A stretch of 64,000 nucleotides of DNA from Planococcus rifietoensis (GTDB lineage Bacteria; Bacillota; Bacilli; Bacillales_A; Planococcaceae): assembly GCF_001465795.2 (NCBI RefSeq), contig NZ_CP013659.2:682001-746000 (forward strand), given 5' to 3'. The notes under the pieces were generated by a model that worked only from the letters and a program-made list of their open reading frames with translations, was not told the DNA's origin and made no database searches. A program made the translations under genes and the position numbers. Position 1 is the stretch's first letter. Each line of letters opens with the position of its first letter. Below are positions 11,693 to 20,422 of this stretch, one piece after another.

Positions 11693-13162
11693 ATGAAGTT
11701 AGCTGATAAAACTGCAAGCGAATTGCAGGAATTACTACATAGCAAAGAATTGACGATTGCGGAGTTGACGGAAGCGACATTCAAGCGCATCAAGGAATTA
11801 GACCCGAAAGTTGATGCCTTTTTGGCTTTGAATGAAGAGCAGGCGACAAAGCAAGCAGCTGAAATGGATCAAACGGATACAGGGGAACGTGGCCCGCTTT
11901 ACGGCTTGCCGATCGGCGTAAAGGATAATATCGTCACGGAAGGACTCGAGACGACAGCATCGAGCTTGATCCTGAAAGGCTTCAACCCAATCTACAACGC
12001 AACGGTTGTGGATAAATTGCGCGAAGCCGGCATGGTCATCGTCGGTAAATTGAATATGGATGAATTCGCAATGGGTTCTTCCAATGAAAACTCTTACTAT
12101 AAAAACACGAAAAACCCGTGGAACTTAGAAACTGTTCCAGGCGGTTCGTCGGGCGGTTCAGCTGCGGCTGTAGCAGCAGGTGAAGTTCCGTTCACACTCG
12201 GTTCCGATACAGGCGGATCCATCCGTCAGCCAGCTGCTTTTTGTGGTGTTGTCGGCATGAAGCCGACATACGGCCGTGTATCCCGTTTTGGGTTGATCGC
12301 TTATGCGTCATCGTTCGACCAAATCGGCCCGATCACGCGCACGGTTAAAGACAACGCCCTTCTTTTGAATGCCATTTCCGGGCACGATGAAAAAGACTCG
12401 ACATCCGCAAATGTTGAAGTGCCTGACTTCACAGCAGCACTCACTGGCGACATCGAAGGCCTTCGCATCGGTGTGCCGAAAGAATATTTCGCAGAAGGCG
12501 TCAGCGAAGCATCGAAACAAGCTGTAAAAGATGCACTGAAAGTATTGGAAGAAAAAGGCGCAACATGGGAAGAGATTTCCTTGCCGCATTCCAAATACGC
12601 GCTTTCTACGTATTACATCTTGGCTTCATCTGAAGCATCTTCCAACTTGTCCCGTTTCGACGGCATCCGTTACGGCTACCGCACGGAAAAAGCCGGAAGC
12701 TTGCTTGAGTTCTACATGAACACACGCTCTGAAGGCTTCGGCGACGAAGTGAAGCGCCGCATCATGCTCGGAACGTACGCACTCAGCTCGGGCTATTACG
12801 ACGCTTACTACAAAAAAGCGCAAAAAGTGCGTACTTTGATCAAGCAGGATTTCGATAAAGCGTTCGAAAACTTCGATGTCATCGTCGGGCCGACAACGCC
12901 GACACCGGCATTCAAGATCGGCGAAATCATCGATGATCCTTTGACAATGTATGCGAACGATATCTTGACGATTCCTGTCAACTTGGCAGGCGTTCCAGCC
13001 ATTTCAGTCCCATGCGGCTTCGAAAACGGATTGCCGCTCGGATTGCAGATCATCGGCAATTATTTCGATGAAGAAACCGTCTACCGCGTCGCGGATGCTT
13101 TTGAGCAGGCGACCGAGTTCCATAAAGAAATACCGCAAACATGGGAGGGAGCAGCACAATGA
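11693..13162 (+). CDS. gatA: Glutaminyl-tRNA amidotransferase subunit A (amidase)
   Basis: The glutamine-hydrolysing subunit that supplies ammonia to GatB. The 489-residue amidase-signature protein shows the Ser-cisSer-Lys triad context: GVKDN (lysine near 79), [14 protein letters not shown] (cis-Ser) and [12 protein letters not shown] (nucleophile Ser). Length matches the family. It starts after GAGGAGGG and its stop overlaps the gatB start (ATGA), so translation of A and B is coupled. Confidence 0.97.
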   Translation: MKLADKTASELQELLHSKELTIAELTEATFKRIKELDPKVDAFLALNEEQATKQAAEMDQTDTGERGPLYGLPIGVKDNIVTEGLETTASSLILKGFNPIYNATVVDKLREAGMVIVGKLNMDEFAMGSSNENSYYKNTKNPWNLETVPGGSSGGSAAAVAAGEVPFTLGSDTGGSIRQPAAFCGVVGMKPTYGRVSRFGLIAYASSFDQIGPITRTVKDNALLLNAISGHDEKDSTSANVEVPDFTAALTGDIEGLRIGVPKEYFAEGVSEASKQAVKDALKVLEEKGATWEEISLPHSKYALSTYYILASSEASSNLSRFDGIRYGYRTEKAGSLLEFYMNTRSEGFGDEVKRRIMLGTYALSSGYYDAYYKKAQKVRTLIKQDFDKAFENFDVIVGPTTPTPAFKIGEIIDDPLTMYANDILTIPVNLAGVPAISVPCGFENGLPLGLQIIGNYFDEETVYRVADAFEQATEFHKEIPQTWEGAAQ

Positions 13163-14589
13163 ATTTCGAAACGATCATCGGGCTTGAAGTCCACGTCGAA
13201 CTGAAGACGGAATCCAAAATGTTCTCGCCTTCCCCAGCTCATTTCGGTGCTGAACCGAATACCAACACAAACGTGATCGACCTTGGCTACCCTGGAGTCT
13301 TGCCGGTCGTCAATAAAACGGCAGTCGATTGGGCGATGAAAGCGGCACTTGCGTTAAACTGTGAGATTACGCGCCACACCAAATTCGACCGTAAAAACTA
13401 TTTTTATCCGGATAACCCGAAAGCCTACCAGATTTCCCAGTTTGATCAGCCGATCGGTGAACATGGCTGGCTTGAAATCGAAGTGAACGGCGAGAAAAAA
13501 CGCATCGGCATCACGCGTCTCCATATGGAAGAAGACGCAGGAAAGCTGACGCATACCGGAAATGGCCATTCTCTTGTCGACTTTAACCGTCAAGGCACGC
13601 CATTGATCGAAATCGTCTCGGAACCGGATATCCGCACGCCGGAAGAAGCGTATGCGTATTTGGAAAAAATCAAATCGATTATCCAATACACAGGCGTTTC
13701 CGATGTGCGCATGGAAGAAGGCTCGCTTCGCTGCGACGCCAATATCTCCTTGCGCCCATACGGCCGCGATGAATTCGGCACGAAAACTGAGCTGAAGAAC
13801 TTGAACTCGTTCAACTTCGTTAAAAAAGGCTTGGAGCACGAACAGATCCGCCAAGAGCAAGTATTGCTTGCAGGCGGCATCATCGAGCAGGAAACACGCC
13901 GCTACGATGAATCAACTGGCAAAACTTTGCTGATGCGCATCAAAGAAGGCTCGGATGATTACCGTTACTTCCCGGAACCGGACCTGGTTGATATCGTCAT
14001 CGACGACGCATGGCTCGAGCGCGTGCGTGCAGAAATTCCGGAACTTCCGGATGCCCGTAAAGCCCGCTACGTATCAGAACTTGGCTTGTCGTCATATGAC
14101 GCGATGGTGTTGACTTTGCAGAAACCAATTTCCGATTTCTTCGAAGCGACCGTTAAAGCCGGCGCTGATGCGAAACTGGCATCAAACTGGCTCATGGGCG
14201 AAGTGTCCGCTTACCTCAATGCTCAGAATAAAGAGCTTGAGGAGACGGAACTGACGCCGGAAGGACTTGCCGGCATGATCAAATTGATCGGCGAAGGCAC
14301 GATTTCTTCGAAAATCGCCAAGAAAGTCTTCAAGGAATTGATCGAAAAAGGCGGCGACCCGAACAAGATCGTCAAAGCGCAAGGCTTGGTGCAGATCTCG
14401 GACGAAAACGTATTGCTTGAGTACGTCACCAATACTTTGGACGCCAACCCCCAATCGATCGAAGATTACAAGAACGGGAAAGACCGTGCAATCGGTTTCC
14501 TCGTCGGGCAAATCATGAAAGCGACAAAAGGGCAGGCTAACCCGTCGCTCTTGAACAAAATCCTCCTCGAGGAAATCGCGAAACGTTAA
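13159..14589 (+). CDS. gatB: Aspartyl/glutamyl-tRNA amidotransferase subunit B
   Basis: The kinase and transamidase subunit that phosphorylates the misacylated amino acid and transfers ammonia from GatA. At 476 residues it has a GatB/PET112 core ([47 protein letters not shown]) followed by the helical YqeY-like tail ([27 protein letters not shown]). The ATG at 13159 overlaps the gatA stop and is preceded by GGAGGGA; an in-frame ATG at 13141 lies inside gatA and lacks support. Confidence 0.97.
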   Translation: MNFETIIGLEVHVELKTESKMFSPSPAHFGAEPNTNTNVIDLGYPGVLPVVNKTAVDWAMKAALALNCEITRHTKFDRKNYFYPDNPKAYQISQFDQPIGEHGWLEIEVNGEKKRIGITRLHMEEDAGKLTHTGNGHSLVDFNRQGTPLIEIVSEPDIRTPEEAYAYLEKIKSIIQYTGVSDVRMEEGSLRCDANISLRPYGRDEFGTKTELKNLNSFNFVKKGLEHEQIRQEQVLLAGGIIEQETRRYDESTGKTLLMRIKEGSDDYRYFPEPDLVDIVIDDAWLERVRAEIPELPDARKARYVSELGLSSYDAMVLTLQKPISDFFEATVKAGADAKLASNWLMGEVSAYLNAQNKELEETELTPEGLAGMIKLIGEGTISSKIAKKVFKELIEKGGDPNKIVKAQGLVQISDENVLLEYVTNTLDANPQSIEDYKNGKDRAIGFLVGQIMKATKGQANPSLLNKILLEEIAKR

Positions 14590-14593
14590 TCAG

Positions 14594-14627
14594 AAAAAGG
14601 ATGGCTCACTCAGCCATCCTTTTTTTT
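14594..14627 (+). terminator. Terminator after gatB
   Basis: The perfect stem aaggatggct/agccatcctt with a 5-base loop is followed by a run of T. It ends the gatCAB operon. Confidence 0.95.
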
Positions 14628-15040
14628 GTGGTTTATTTTAGTGAATGCGATCCAAAAGTTAAATCTGGTAGTCGAAATGTTCTTTCCTTGAGATTCCGCT
14701 GCAAGGGGCACGCTTGAGGTCTGCAGGATGCAGGTCATGCAGCTGATGCGACAGGAAGTCGCGTTTTCAGCTGCCCGGGTACAGGGCGGGTGTTGAGCCA
14801 AGGTGGCTAATGTCACTGCGTTCGAACATCAGATAAAAAGCGTTGCTCCCACATCTGCTACGCAGATGCGTCGCAAATGAATGGACTCGGCTCCTCCTCG
14901 CCATCCATTCGCCCCTTTCCGCTCCATCTCTAGGTATAGAATAGAAATTCAAATGTTTTCTGCATTGAAATTATGTGAACAGTTTTGATTTGTTCGATAA
15001 ATGCGCGGAAAAGATGAATCATCCTTAATATTAATATTGA
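14628..15040. other. Gene-free stretch with short palindromes
   Basis: I find no credible gene. Several small palindromes are visible, for example catctgc/gcagatg with a 3-base loop near 14850-14870 and tgcgac/gtcgcg near 14748-14763. An open frame of 61 codons on the minus strand (14767-14952) has no ribosome binding site and no family resemblance. The GC content and structure suggest a decayed or repetitive intergenic element rather than simple spacer DNA. Confidence 0.5.
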
Positions 15041-15230
15041 GTCTAGCTAGGCGTCTTCACCAGCGGACGAATATAATAAAAAAAGACGCGTCCTCGCATG
15101 CAACATCCAATGAAATCCAAAAGCCGAACCACGCACACGGGCGAGCCGAAGCAATGAGACGAGCGTCTTTCTCGGCTCATTGCGAAAGGCCAGCCCAAAG
15201 CGGGAGGCGATTGCTTCATGATGAAATAAT
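15041..15230. repeat. Imperfect direct repeat, copy 1
   Basis: This copy shares the blocks ccagcggacgaa, acatccaatgaaatc, aaaagccgaacc and cgcacacgggcgag with the copy at 15260-15410. It also carries an extra insertion of about 45 bases after the last block, which includes the hairpin gcaatgag/ctcattgc (about 15151-15183). The matching resumes with gcccaaagcgggaggc. No gene lies in it. Confidence 0.7.
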
Positions 15231-15259
15231 CAATGGATATTTCATCTTACTATCAATTC

Positions 15260-15410
15260 CAGCCAAGCGACGATACCAGCGGACGAAGACAATCAAAAGT
15301 GACGCTTCTTGGCACATAACACCCAATGAAATCTAAAAGCCGAACCGCGCACACGGGCGAGTCCAAAGCGGGAGGCAGCTATCTCGTGATAAAATGTATA
15401 ATGAATTATC
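15260..15410. repeat. Imperfect direct repeat, copy 2
   Basis: This second diverged copy of the element at 15041-15230 is in the same orientation. It lacks the hairpin insertion and therefore may be nearer the original form. The region from here to the next gene (15411-15573) shows nothing recognisable apart from the downstream ribosome binding site. Confidence 0.7.
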
Positions 15411-15573
15411 CATCTCGCGCTCACGTCTAACTTACTGCTCCGCATTCTGCATTATAAAACAGAAACCGACTGCGAAATGTAGAGTTAATTGGAACAATTC
15501 ACAGCTTTTTGCTTAAAAGTTTGCCGCAAAGGGAAAAGAACAGGTAAACTGTTTTGTAAGGAGACGTGATAGA

Positions 15574-16134
15574 ATGATGACGGAACTGGAATATTTTGAG
15601 CATGCCATCTCACTGGAGAAATATATGGCGCAGATGGAATCCAATCAGGAAAAAACCTACACGATCTATGAGAAATTCGAGTTGCCGGACGATCCGGAAT
15701 TTATCGATATGCTGAAACAGCAGCAATTGAACATCTTGGCGATTACCGAAGATTGGTGTGGTGATGCGATGATGGTCAACCCGATTCTCCGGAAATTGGC
15801 GGAAGCGGCGGATCTCGAAGTCCGCTGTGTTTACCGCGACGACAATCCGGAACTCATGGACCGTTATTTAACGAATGGCGGCAAGTCGATCCCGAAATAC
15901 ATTTTTCTGTCCGAAAGCGGAGAAGTGAAAGGGTCGTGGGGGCCACGGTCACCAAAAGTCCAGCAGATGGTCGATGAAAAGAAAGCAAGACTGCCGGAAA
16001 AAGAAGATCCTCAATACGAGCTGCACTGGAAAACGGTAATCGGGGAGATTTCGGATCGTTTCACATCCGACCCGGAGCTTTGGCAAGAGACGTATGAAGA
16101 CATTCGCAAGAGCTTGCAAAAAAGCTTGGCTTAA
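15574..16134 (+). CDS. Thioredoxin family protein with WCGDA motif
   Basis: A 186-residue cytoplasmic protein of the thioredoxin-like superfamily, of the group with TEDWCGDAMMV (around residue 63) in place of the usual CxxC. Only one cysteine is present at the active site, so classical disulfide reduction is unlikely. The cis-proline region is represented by GKSIPKYIFL. ATG codons at 15574 and 15577 are both possible after TAAGGAGACG. The gene lies just upstream of dgkB and is separated from gatB by a repeat-rich gap. The biological role is not known. Confidence 0.85.
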   Translation: MMTELEYFEHAISLEKYMAQMESNQEKTYTIYEKFELPDDPEFIDMLKQQQLNILAITEDWCGDAMMVNPILRKLAEAADLEVRCVYRDDNPELMDRYLTNGGKSIPKYIFLSESGEVKGSWGPRSPKVQQMVDEKKARLPEKEDPQYELHWKTVIGEISDRFTSDPELWQETYEDIRKSLQKSLA

Positions 16135-16143
16135 CACTATACA

Positions 16144-16193
16144 GACAGCCGGCTGCAGAATGCCCGTCCGCGGGAACTTTCTGCAGCCCTGTC
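16144..16193. other. Long hairpin between thioredoxin-like gene and dgkB
   Basis: The arms gacag-cc-ggctgcagaa and ttctgcagcc-ctgtc form a 15-bp stem with a 2-base bulge. No T run follows, so it is not a canonical terminator. It may protect mRNA ends or attenuate transcription into dgkB. Confidence 0.5.
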
Positions 16194-16234
16194 ATGTCCT
16201 GTTTCTATAGAATGGTCCAGAAAGGCTGAATCCG

Positions 16235-17149
16235 ATGAAACGAGCACGCATAATTTATAACCCGACATCCGGCAGGGAACTGTTCCGCCGCCACCTCCCG
16301 GAAGTATTGGAAAAAATGGAAATTGCAGGATACGAAACGTCCTGCCATGCGACCACCTGTGAAGGGGACGCAGTAAAAGCGGCGGAATATGCGGTCGAGC
16401 GCAAATTTGATTTGGTGGTGGCAGTCGGTGGGGACGGGACACTCAATGAAGTCGTTTCCGGAATCGCCAAATACCCGGTACGCCCGAAAGTGGGCTTGAT
16501 TCCGATGGGCACGACCAATGATTTTGCACGGGCTGTGCGCATTCCACGCGATATTAACCGCGCTGTCGATATCATCATCAAAGGCGAGTCGATCCCTGTC
16601 GATATCGGGGTTATGAACGATGACCGCTATTTCGTCAATATTGCAGGAGGCGGGCGCTTGACGGAATTGACGTATGAAGTTCCGAGCAAGCTCAAGACGG
16701 TGCTTGGCCAATTGGCGTATTATTTGAAAGGCATCGAGATGATTCCCTCGATTCGCTCATCTCGTGTCCGCATTGAATACGATGGTCAAGTGTTCGACGA
16801 CAAAGCGATGATGTTTTTGATCGGCTTGACCAATTCCGTCGGCGGCTTTGAAAAACTGGCGCCGGATGCCAGCATCAACGACGGCAAATTCACCTTGCTC
16901 ATCCTGAAGGAATTGAACATGGCGGAATTTATCCGTGTGGCATCACTTGCGCTTCGCGGGGAGCATTTATCCGACCCGCATGTGTTGTATGTGAAAGCGA
17001 GCAAGATTTCCGTGACGTCCAATGAACGCGTCTTGCTGAACCTCGACGGCGAGTTCGGCGGTATTTTGCCGGCTACCTTCGAAAACCTGGAGCGTCATAT
17101 TGAAATGTTCGTGCCGCTGGAGTATATCAAAGAAAAAGACCGCAAATAA
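16235..17149 (+). CDS. dgkB: Diacylglycerol kinase, soluble type
   Basis: A 304-residue lipid kinase that returns diacylglycerol, released by lipoteichoic acid synthesis, to phosphatidic acid. The nucleotide-binding signature GGDGTLNEV is at about residues 68-76, followed by GLIPMGTTNDFARA and the C-terminal segment NLDGEFGG typical of the family. Length matches B. subtilis DgkB (YerQ), which lies in the same neighbourhood downstream of gatB. The start has AAAGG upstream. A terminator follows directly. Confidence 0.95.
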   Translation: MKRARIIYNPTSGRELFRRHLPEVLEKMEIAGYETSCHATTCEGDAVKAAEYAVERKFDLVVAVGGDGTLNEVVSGIAKYPVRPKVGLIPMGTTNDFARAVRIPRDINRAVDIIIKGESIPVDIGVMNDDRYFVNIAGGGRLTELTYEVPSKLKTVLGQLAYYLKGIEMIPSIRSSRVRIEYDGQVFDDKAMMFLIGLTNSVGGFEKLAPDASINDGKFTLLILKELNMAEFIRVASLALRGEHLSDPHVLYVKASKISVTSNERVLLNLDGEFGGILPATFENLERHIEMFVPLEYIKEKDRK

Positions 17150-17196
17150 AAAAGCGATCCGCTCAATCCGAATGGGGATGAGTGGATCGCTTTTTT
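17148..17196. terminator. Bidirectional terminator between dgkB and Nudix gene
   Basis: The arms aaaaaagcgatcc and ggatcgctttttt are flanked by A and T runs on opposite sides, so the hairpin serves both convergent genes. Confidence 0.93.
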
Positions 17197-17203
17197 GAAT
17201 AGA

Positions 17204-17638
17204 TCAGTATTCCAGCAATTCGATTGCTTCGTCCTGGTCCGCCGCAAGCTTCGGCAAGCCTTCAATCGGCTCCCAGCGATACTGAACGATAAGGCCATTG
17301 TCGCGCCCTTCGCTTTTGATGGTATGTTCGAACTCGTCGATTTTTTCGCCAGTGTATTCAAAATGGAAGATGTTGCGCTCGTACGCTTTGTCTTTATGCG
17401 CCGGGTAGTAATTGTATTTGTGGATTTTCCCGACGAATTCCAGCACATCGCGCGGCAAGCCGGTTTCTTCTTTCACTTCGCGGTATAGGGCATCGATCAA
17501 TAATTCGCCTTCCCCAATCGTTCCGCCTGGCACTTGTAAGCCGACTTCGGGTTCGCCTTTGTACTCAAATAAGAGCAATTCTCGGTTGTGTTCTTCGCCT
17601 CTGGTAATATAGGCAAATACCTTTCTGCTTGTTTCCAT
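17204..17638 (-). CDS. Nudix hydrolase
   Basis: A 144-residue pyrophosphohydrolase with a complete Nudix box: GTIGEGE followed by REVKEETGL, matching GX5EX7REUXEEXGU at about residues 39-61. The preceding VGLQVPGG supports the fold. The substrate is unknown. I chose the ATG at 17638 because AAAGGATG lies six bases before it; an in-frame ATG at 17647 is too close to that ribosome binding site. It is a single gene, convergent with dgkB. Confidence 0.9.
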   Translation of the reverse strand: METSRKVFAYITRGEEHNRELLLFEYKGEPEVGLQVPGGTIGEGELLIDALYREVKEETGLPRDVLEFVGKIHKYNYYPAHKDKAYERNIFHFEYTGEKIDEFEHTIKSEGRDNGLIVQYRWEPIEGLPKLAADQDEAIELLEY

Positions 17639-17837
17639 ATGAATCATCCTTTTCTTTTGTTCATTATAGAATACTAAAAATTCAGCAAAATTTCAATGGG
17701 GATGTTTTCATTTTGTCACAGCTTATTCAAACATCGGGCGGAATCGGATGCCTCACAGAAGTCTATGGGAGGGCCTTTAAGGTACAATAAAACATATAAC
17801 GGGCTGTGCTTTGGCCCATGTAAAGGGGACGAGAATT

Positions 17838-19181
17838 TTGGGATTTGAAGATGTGGCTTTACAAAGCCGGATACTGACCTTGATGACCCTATCATTCCAC
17901 ATCATCTACGCGACGATCGGTGTGGGGGTCCCACTCATGATCATGATTGCCCAATGGGTCGGGATCAGAAAAAATGACGAGCATTATATTCTCCTGGCAC
18001 GCCGCTGGGCGAGAGGGTTCGTCATCACGGTAGCGGTCGGTGTCGTGACCGGTACCGCAATCGGGCTGCAATTATCCTTGTTGTGGCCAAACTTTATGCA
18101 GATGGCAGGGAATGTCATTGCGCTTCCGCTGTTTATGGAAGTTTTCGCCTTTTTCTTTGAAGCGATTTTCCTCGGAATTTATTTATATACGTGGGACCGT
18201 TTTGAAGACCAGCGCAAACATTTCCTATTGCTGGTTCCGGTCGCACTCGGAGCAGCTGCTTCCTCTGTATTTATCACCATCGTCAATTCGTTTATGAATG
18301 CGCCGCAAGGTTTTGATGTGTTGAACGGCGAGTTGGTCAATGTGAGCCCATTGCTCGCGATGTTCAGCCCGGCCGTGCCGACGAAAGTCGCACACGTCCT
18401 GTCGACAGCGTTCATGACGAGCGCCTTCGTGTTGGCATCGATCGCTGCCTTCCGTTTGCTGCGCGGATCGAATCATATTTACCATAAGAAAGCATTGTTC
18501 CTGACCATGAAGCTCGCGCTAGTCTTTTCGGTTGCCACCGCTATCATCGGCGACTTTTCAGGGAAATACTTGGCCGAATACCAGCCAGAGAAACTGGCGG
18601 CTGCCGAATGGCATTTTGAAACGGGATCGGAAGCTGAACTGGTGTTGTTCGGTGTGTTGGACGGCGAAGAGCCGAAATACGCAATCCGCATTCCATACGC
18701 GCTCAGCATTTTGGCGCACGGTGTACCAAGCGGTGAAGTCATCGGCTTGAATGATTTCCGGGAAGATGAAATTCCGCCGCTGTGGATCCATTACCTCTTC
18801 GATACGATGGTCACCCTCGGCATGTGGCTCGCGTTCTTCTCCTTCGTTTACGTCGTCGGAGCGTGGCGCGGCTGGTCCATTGTCACAAGGAAATGGTTCC
18901 GCTGGCTGACTGTACTGAGCGGGCCACTCGCGATGCTCGCGATACAGGCCGGCTGGTGGTTCACGGAAGTCGGCAGGCAGCCGTGGATCTTGCGCGGCTA
19001 TATGAAGACCAGTGAAGGGGCAACGACAAGCGGGCAAGTCGATTTGATGATCGTCATGTTCGCCGGTCTCTATGTCATTCTCGGAATCGGCACAGTTGTC
19101 GTCTTGTCACGCATGTACAAACGCAACCCGGTCGAGAAGGAATTGGCACAGCGTGAATCCGTAAAAGGCGGTGAAGAATAA
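17838..19181 (+). CDS. cydA: Cytochrome bd-type quinol oxidase subunit I
   Basis: The haem-bearing subunit of a terminal oxidase that passes electrons from quinol to oxygen at the cytoplasmic membrane. The protein has about nine membrane segments. SFHIIY near residue 20 supplies the expected N-terminal haem ligand, and AAASSVFITIVNSFMNAPQGF and GQPWILRGYM-like GRQPWILRGYMKT are family segments. The quinol loop is short, like the B. subtilis YthA/bb' and Geobacillus type. The start is probably TTG at 17838, nine bases after AAAGGGG; an ATG at 17811 would add nine residues but has no ribosome binding site. It overlaps cydB by one base (TAATG). Confidence 0.88.
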   Translation: MGFEDVALQSRILTLMTLSFHIIYATIGVGVPLMIMIAQWVGIRKNDEHYILLARRWARGFVITVAVGVVTGTAIGLQLSLLWPNFMQMAGNVIALPLFMEVFAFFFEAIFLGIYLYTWDRFEDQRKHFLLLVPVALGAAASSVFITIVNSFMNAPQGFDVLNGELVNVSPLLAMFSPAVPTKVAHVLSTAFMTSAFVLASIAAFRLLRGSNHIYHKKALFLTMKLALVFSVATAIIGDFSGKYLAEYQPEKLAAAEWHFETGSEAELVLFGVLDGEEPKYAIRIPYALSILAHGVPSGEVIGLNDFREDEIPPLWIHYLFDTMVTLGMWLAFFSFVYVVGAWRGWSIVTRKWFRWLTVLSGPLAMLAIQAGWWFTEVGRQPWILRGYMKTSEGATTSGQVDLMIVMFAGLYVILGIGTVVVLSRMYKRNPVEKELAQRESVKGGEE

Positions 19182-20209
19182 TGACACTCGAAATTATCGG
19201 GATTTCCGTTCTTTGGCTGTTTTTATTCCTCTACGTCATCGTGGCGTCGATTGATTTCGGCGCTGGATTCTTTAACGCCTACAGTGCTTTTTCCGACAAG
19301 CAGCATATTTTGACAGGCATCATCCAGCGTTATCTGTCGCCGGTATGGGAAGTCACGAACGTCTTTTTCGTGTTCTTCTTCGTCGGCATCATCGGGTTTT
19401 TCCCGCAGACGGCGTTCTATTACGGCACGACGCTTCTTGTGCCGGCAAGCATTGCGCTTATCTTGCTGGCAGTGCGTGGTTCCTATTACGCGTTCGCCAC
19501 ATACGGTGCGAAGATCAACCACCGCGGTTATATCTATATGTACGGCTTATCCGGCCTAATGCTTCCGGCGGCACTGTCGCCGGTGCTGGCCATTTCAGAA
19601 GGCGGCTTTATGCGCCTGGAGGGCGGGCAGCCGTCGCTTGATTACTGGGCGCTGTTTACAAGCCCCTTGATGTGGAGCATCGTCGTCTTGAGCATTGCCG
19701 CAGTATTGTATATTTCTGCCGTGTTCTTGACTTGGTATGCGTGGAAAGCTGGAGACGAGAAAGCGACTCAGCTCGTCCGCAAATACGCATTGGTTTGGGC
19801 AGGCCCGACAATTGTCACGGCGACCGGCATCATTTTCGAGCTTCGCGGGCACAACCCGGAACATTATGCGAGCTTGCTCGATTTGTGGTGGATGTTCGCG
19901 CTGTCGTTCCTGTTGTTCCTCGGTACCGTGTTCTTGATCTGGAAGAAACGCAATTACGGCTTGGCGTTCATCTTGCTCGTCGGCCAATTCTTTACCGCGT
20001 TTTTTGCCTACGGGGCGTCTCATTACCCTTATCTGTTGTATCCGCACCTGACGATTTACGATAGCTTCACGAATGAATCGATGGCGATCGCCTTGATCAT
20101 CGCCTTTATCGCAGGGCTCGGGCTATTGCTGCCATCGCTTTATCTCTTATTCCGCCTGTTCCTATTCGACAAAGATTACGTCAAAGGGAAATCGGATTAT
20201 CATGCCTAA
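19181..20209 (+). CDS. cydB: Cytochrome bd-type quinol oxidase subunit II
   Basis: A 342-residue membrane protein with about eight helices. The opening FLYVIVASIDFGAGFF and later RYLSPVWEVTNVF are characteristic of subunit II, which supports the haem subunit. It starts one base inside the cydA stop (TAATG) and is followed 14 bases later by a cydS miniprotein gene. Together these form a compact three-gene oxidase operon. Confidence 0.92.
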   Translation: MTLEIIGISVLWLFLFLYVIVASIDFGAGFFNAYSAFSDKQHILTGIIQRYLSPVWEVTNVFFVFFFVGIIGFFPQTAFYYGTTLLVPASIALILLAVRGSYYAFATYGAKINHRGYIYMYGLSGLMLPAALSPVLAISEGGFMRLEGGQPSLDYWALFTSPLMWSIVVLSIAAVLYISAVFLTWYAWKAGDEKATQLVRKYALVWAGPTIVTATGIIFELRGHNPEHYASLLDLWWMFALSFLLFLGTVFLIWKKRNYGLAFILLVGQFFTAFFAYGASHYPYLLYPHLTIYDSFTNESMAIALIIAFIAGLGLLLPSLYLLFRLFLFDKDYVKGKSDYHA

Positions 20210-20223
20210 GGAGGCTGTGAAAG

Positions 20224-20334
20224 ATGAATGATTTCTTCATTTTCTATGCGCCGTTTCTGGTGATCATCCTGGCGATTGCCGTCGGGTTCTGGATATCACT
20301 GAAAGATGGCCCGGTAACGAAAGACAAAAAATAA
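20224..20334 (+). CDS. cydS: CydS-like 36-residue small oxidase subunit
   Basis: A single-pass miniprotein beginning MNDFFIFYAPFLVII and ending GFWISLKDGP plus a charged tail. It closely resembles, from memory, the 33-residue CydS subunit seen in the Geobacillus thermodenitrificans bd oxidase structure (shared features: short polar start, YAP, hydrophobic helix, FW, GLKD/SLKD). It sits immediately after cydB behind a perfect TAAGGAGG site at seven to eight bases and before the operon terminator. It is easily missed because of its length. Confidence 0.88.
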   Translation: MNDFFIFYAPFLVIILAIAVGFWISLKDGPVTKDKK

Positions 20335-20367
20335 AACTGTGGCGGGAATTTCCCGCCGCAGTTTTTT
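20333..20367 (+). terminator. Terminator after cydABS
   Basis: The stem aaaactg-ggcggga/tcccgcc-cagtttt has a 3-base loop and a T run. It overlaps the cydS stop codon. Confidence 0.93.
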
Positions 20368-20386
20368 ACTGCTTAAAAAGTAGATA

Positions 20387-20395
20387 TGTTACAAT
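20387..20395 (+). promoter_or_regulatory. Extended -10 promoter for rlmCD
   Basis: TGtTACAAT lies 28 bases upstream of the rlmCD ATG and just after the cydABS terminator. Confidence 0.5.
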
Positions 20396-20422
20396 AAGTC
20401 AATGTGAAATGGAGTGAACGTA

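Noticed and set aside
14767..14952. Open frame of 61 codons on the minus strand
   Set aside because: It lacks a ribosome binding site and any recognisable motif, and lies among palindromes.
15001..15336. Open frame of 111 codons in the repeat region after gatB
   Set aside because: It spans the repeat copies, has no ribosome binding site and unusual composition, and does not look like a protein family.
17648..17837. Rex operator upstream of cydABS
   Set aside because: The stretch ttttgtcacagctt resembles half a site, but no TTGTGA/TCACAA inverted pair is present.
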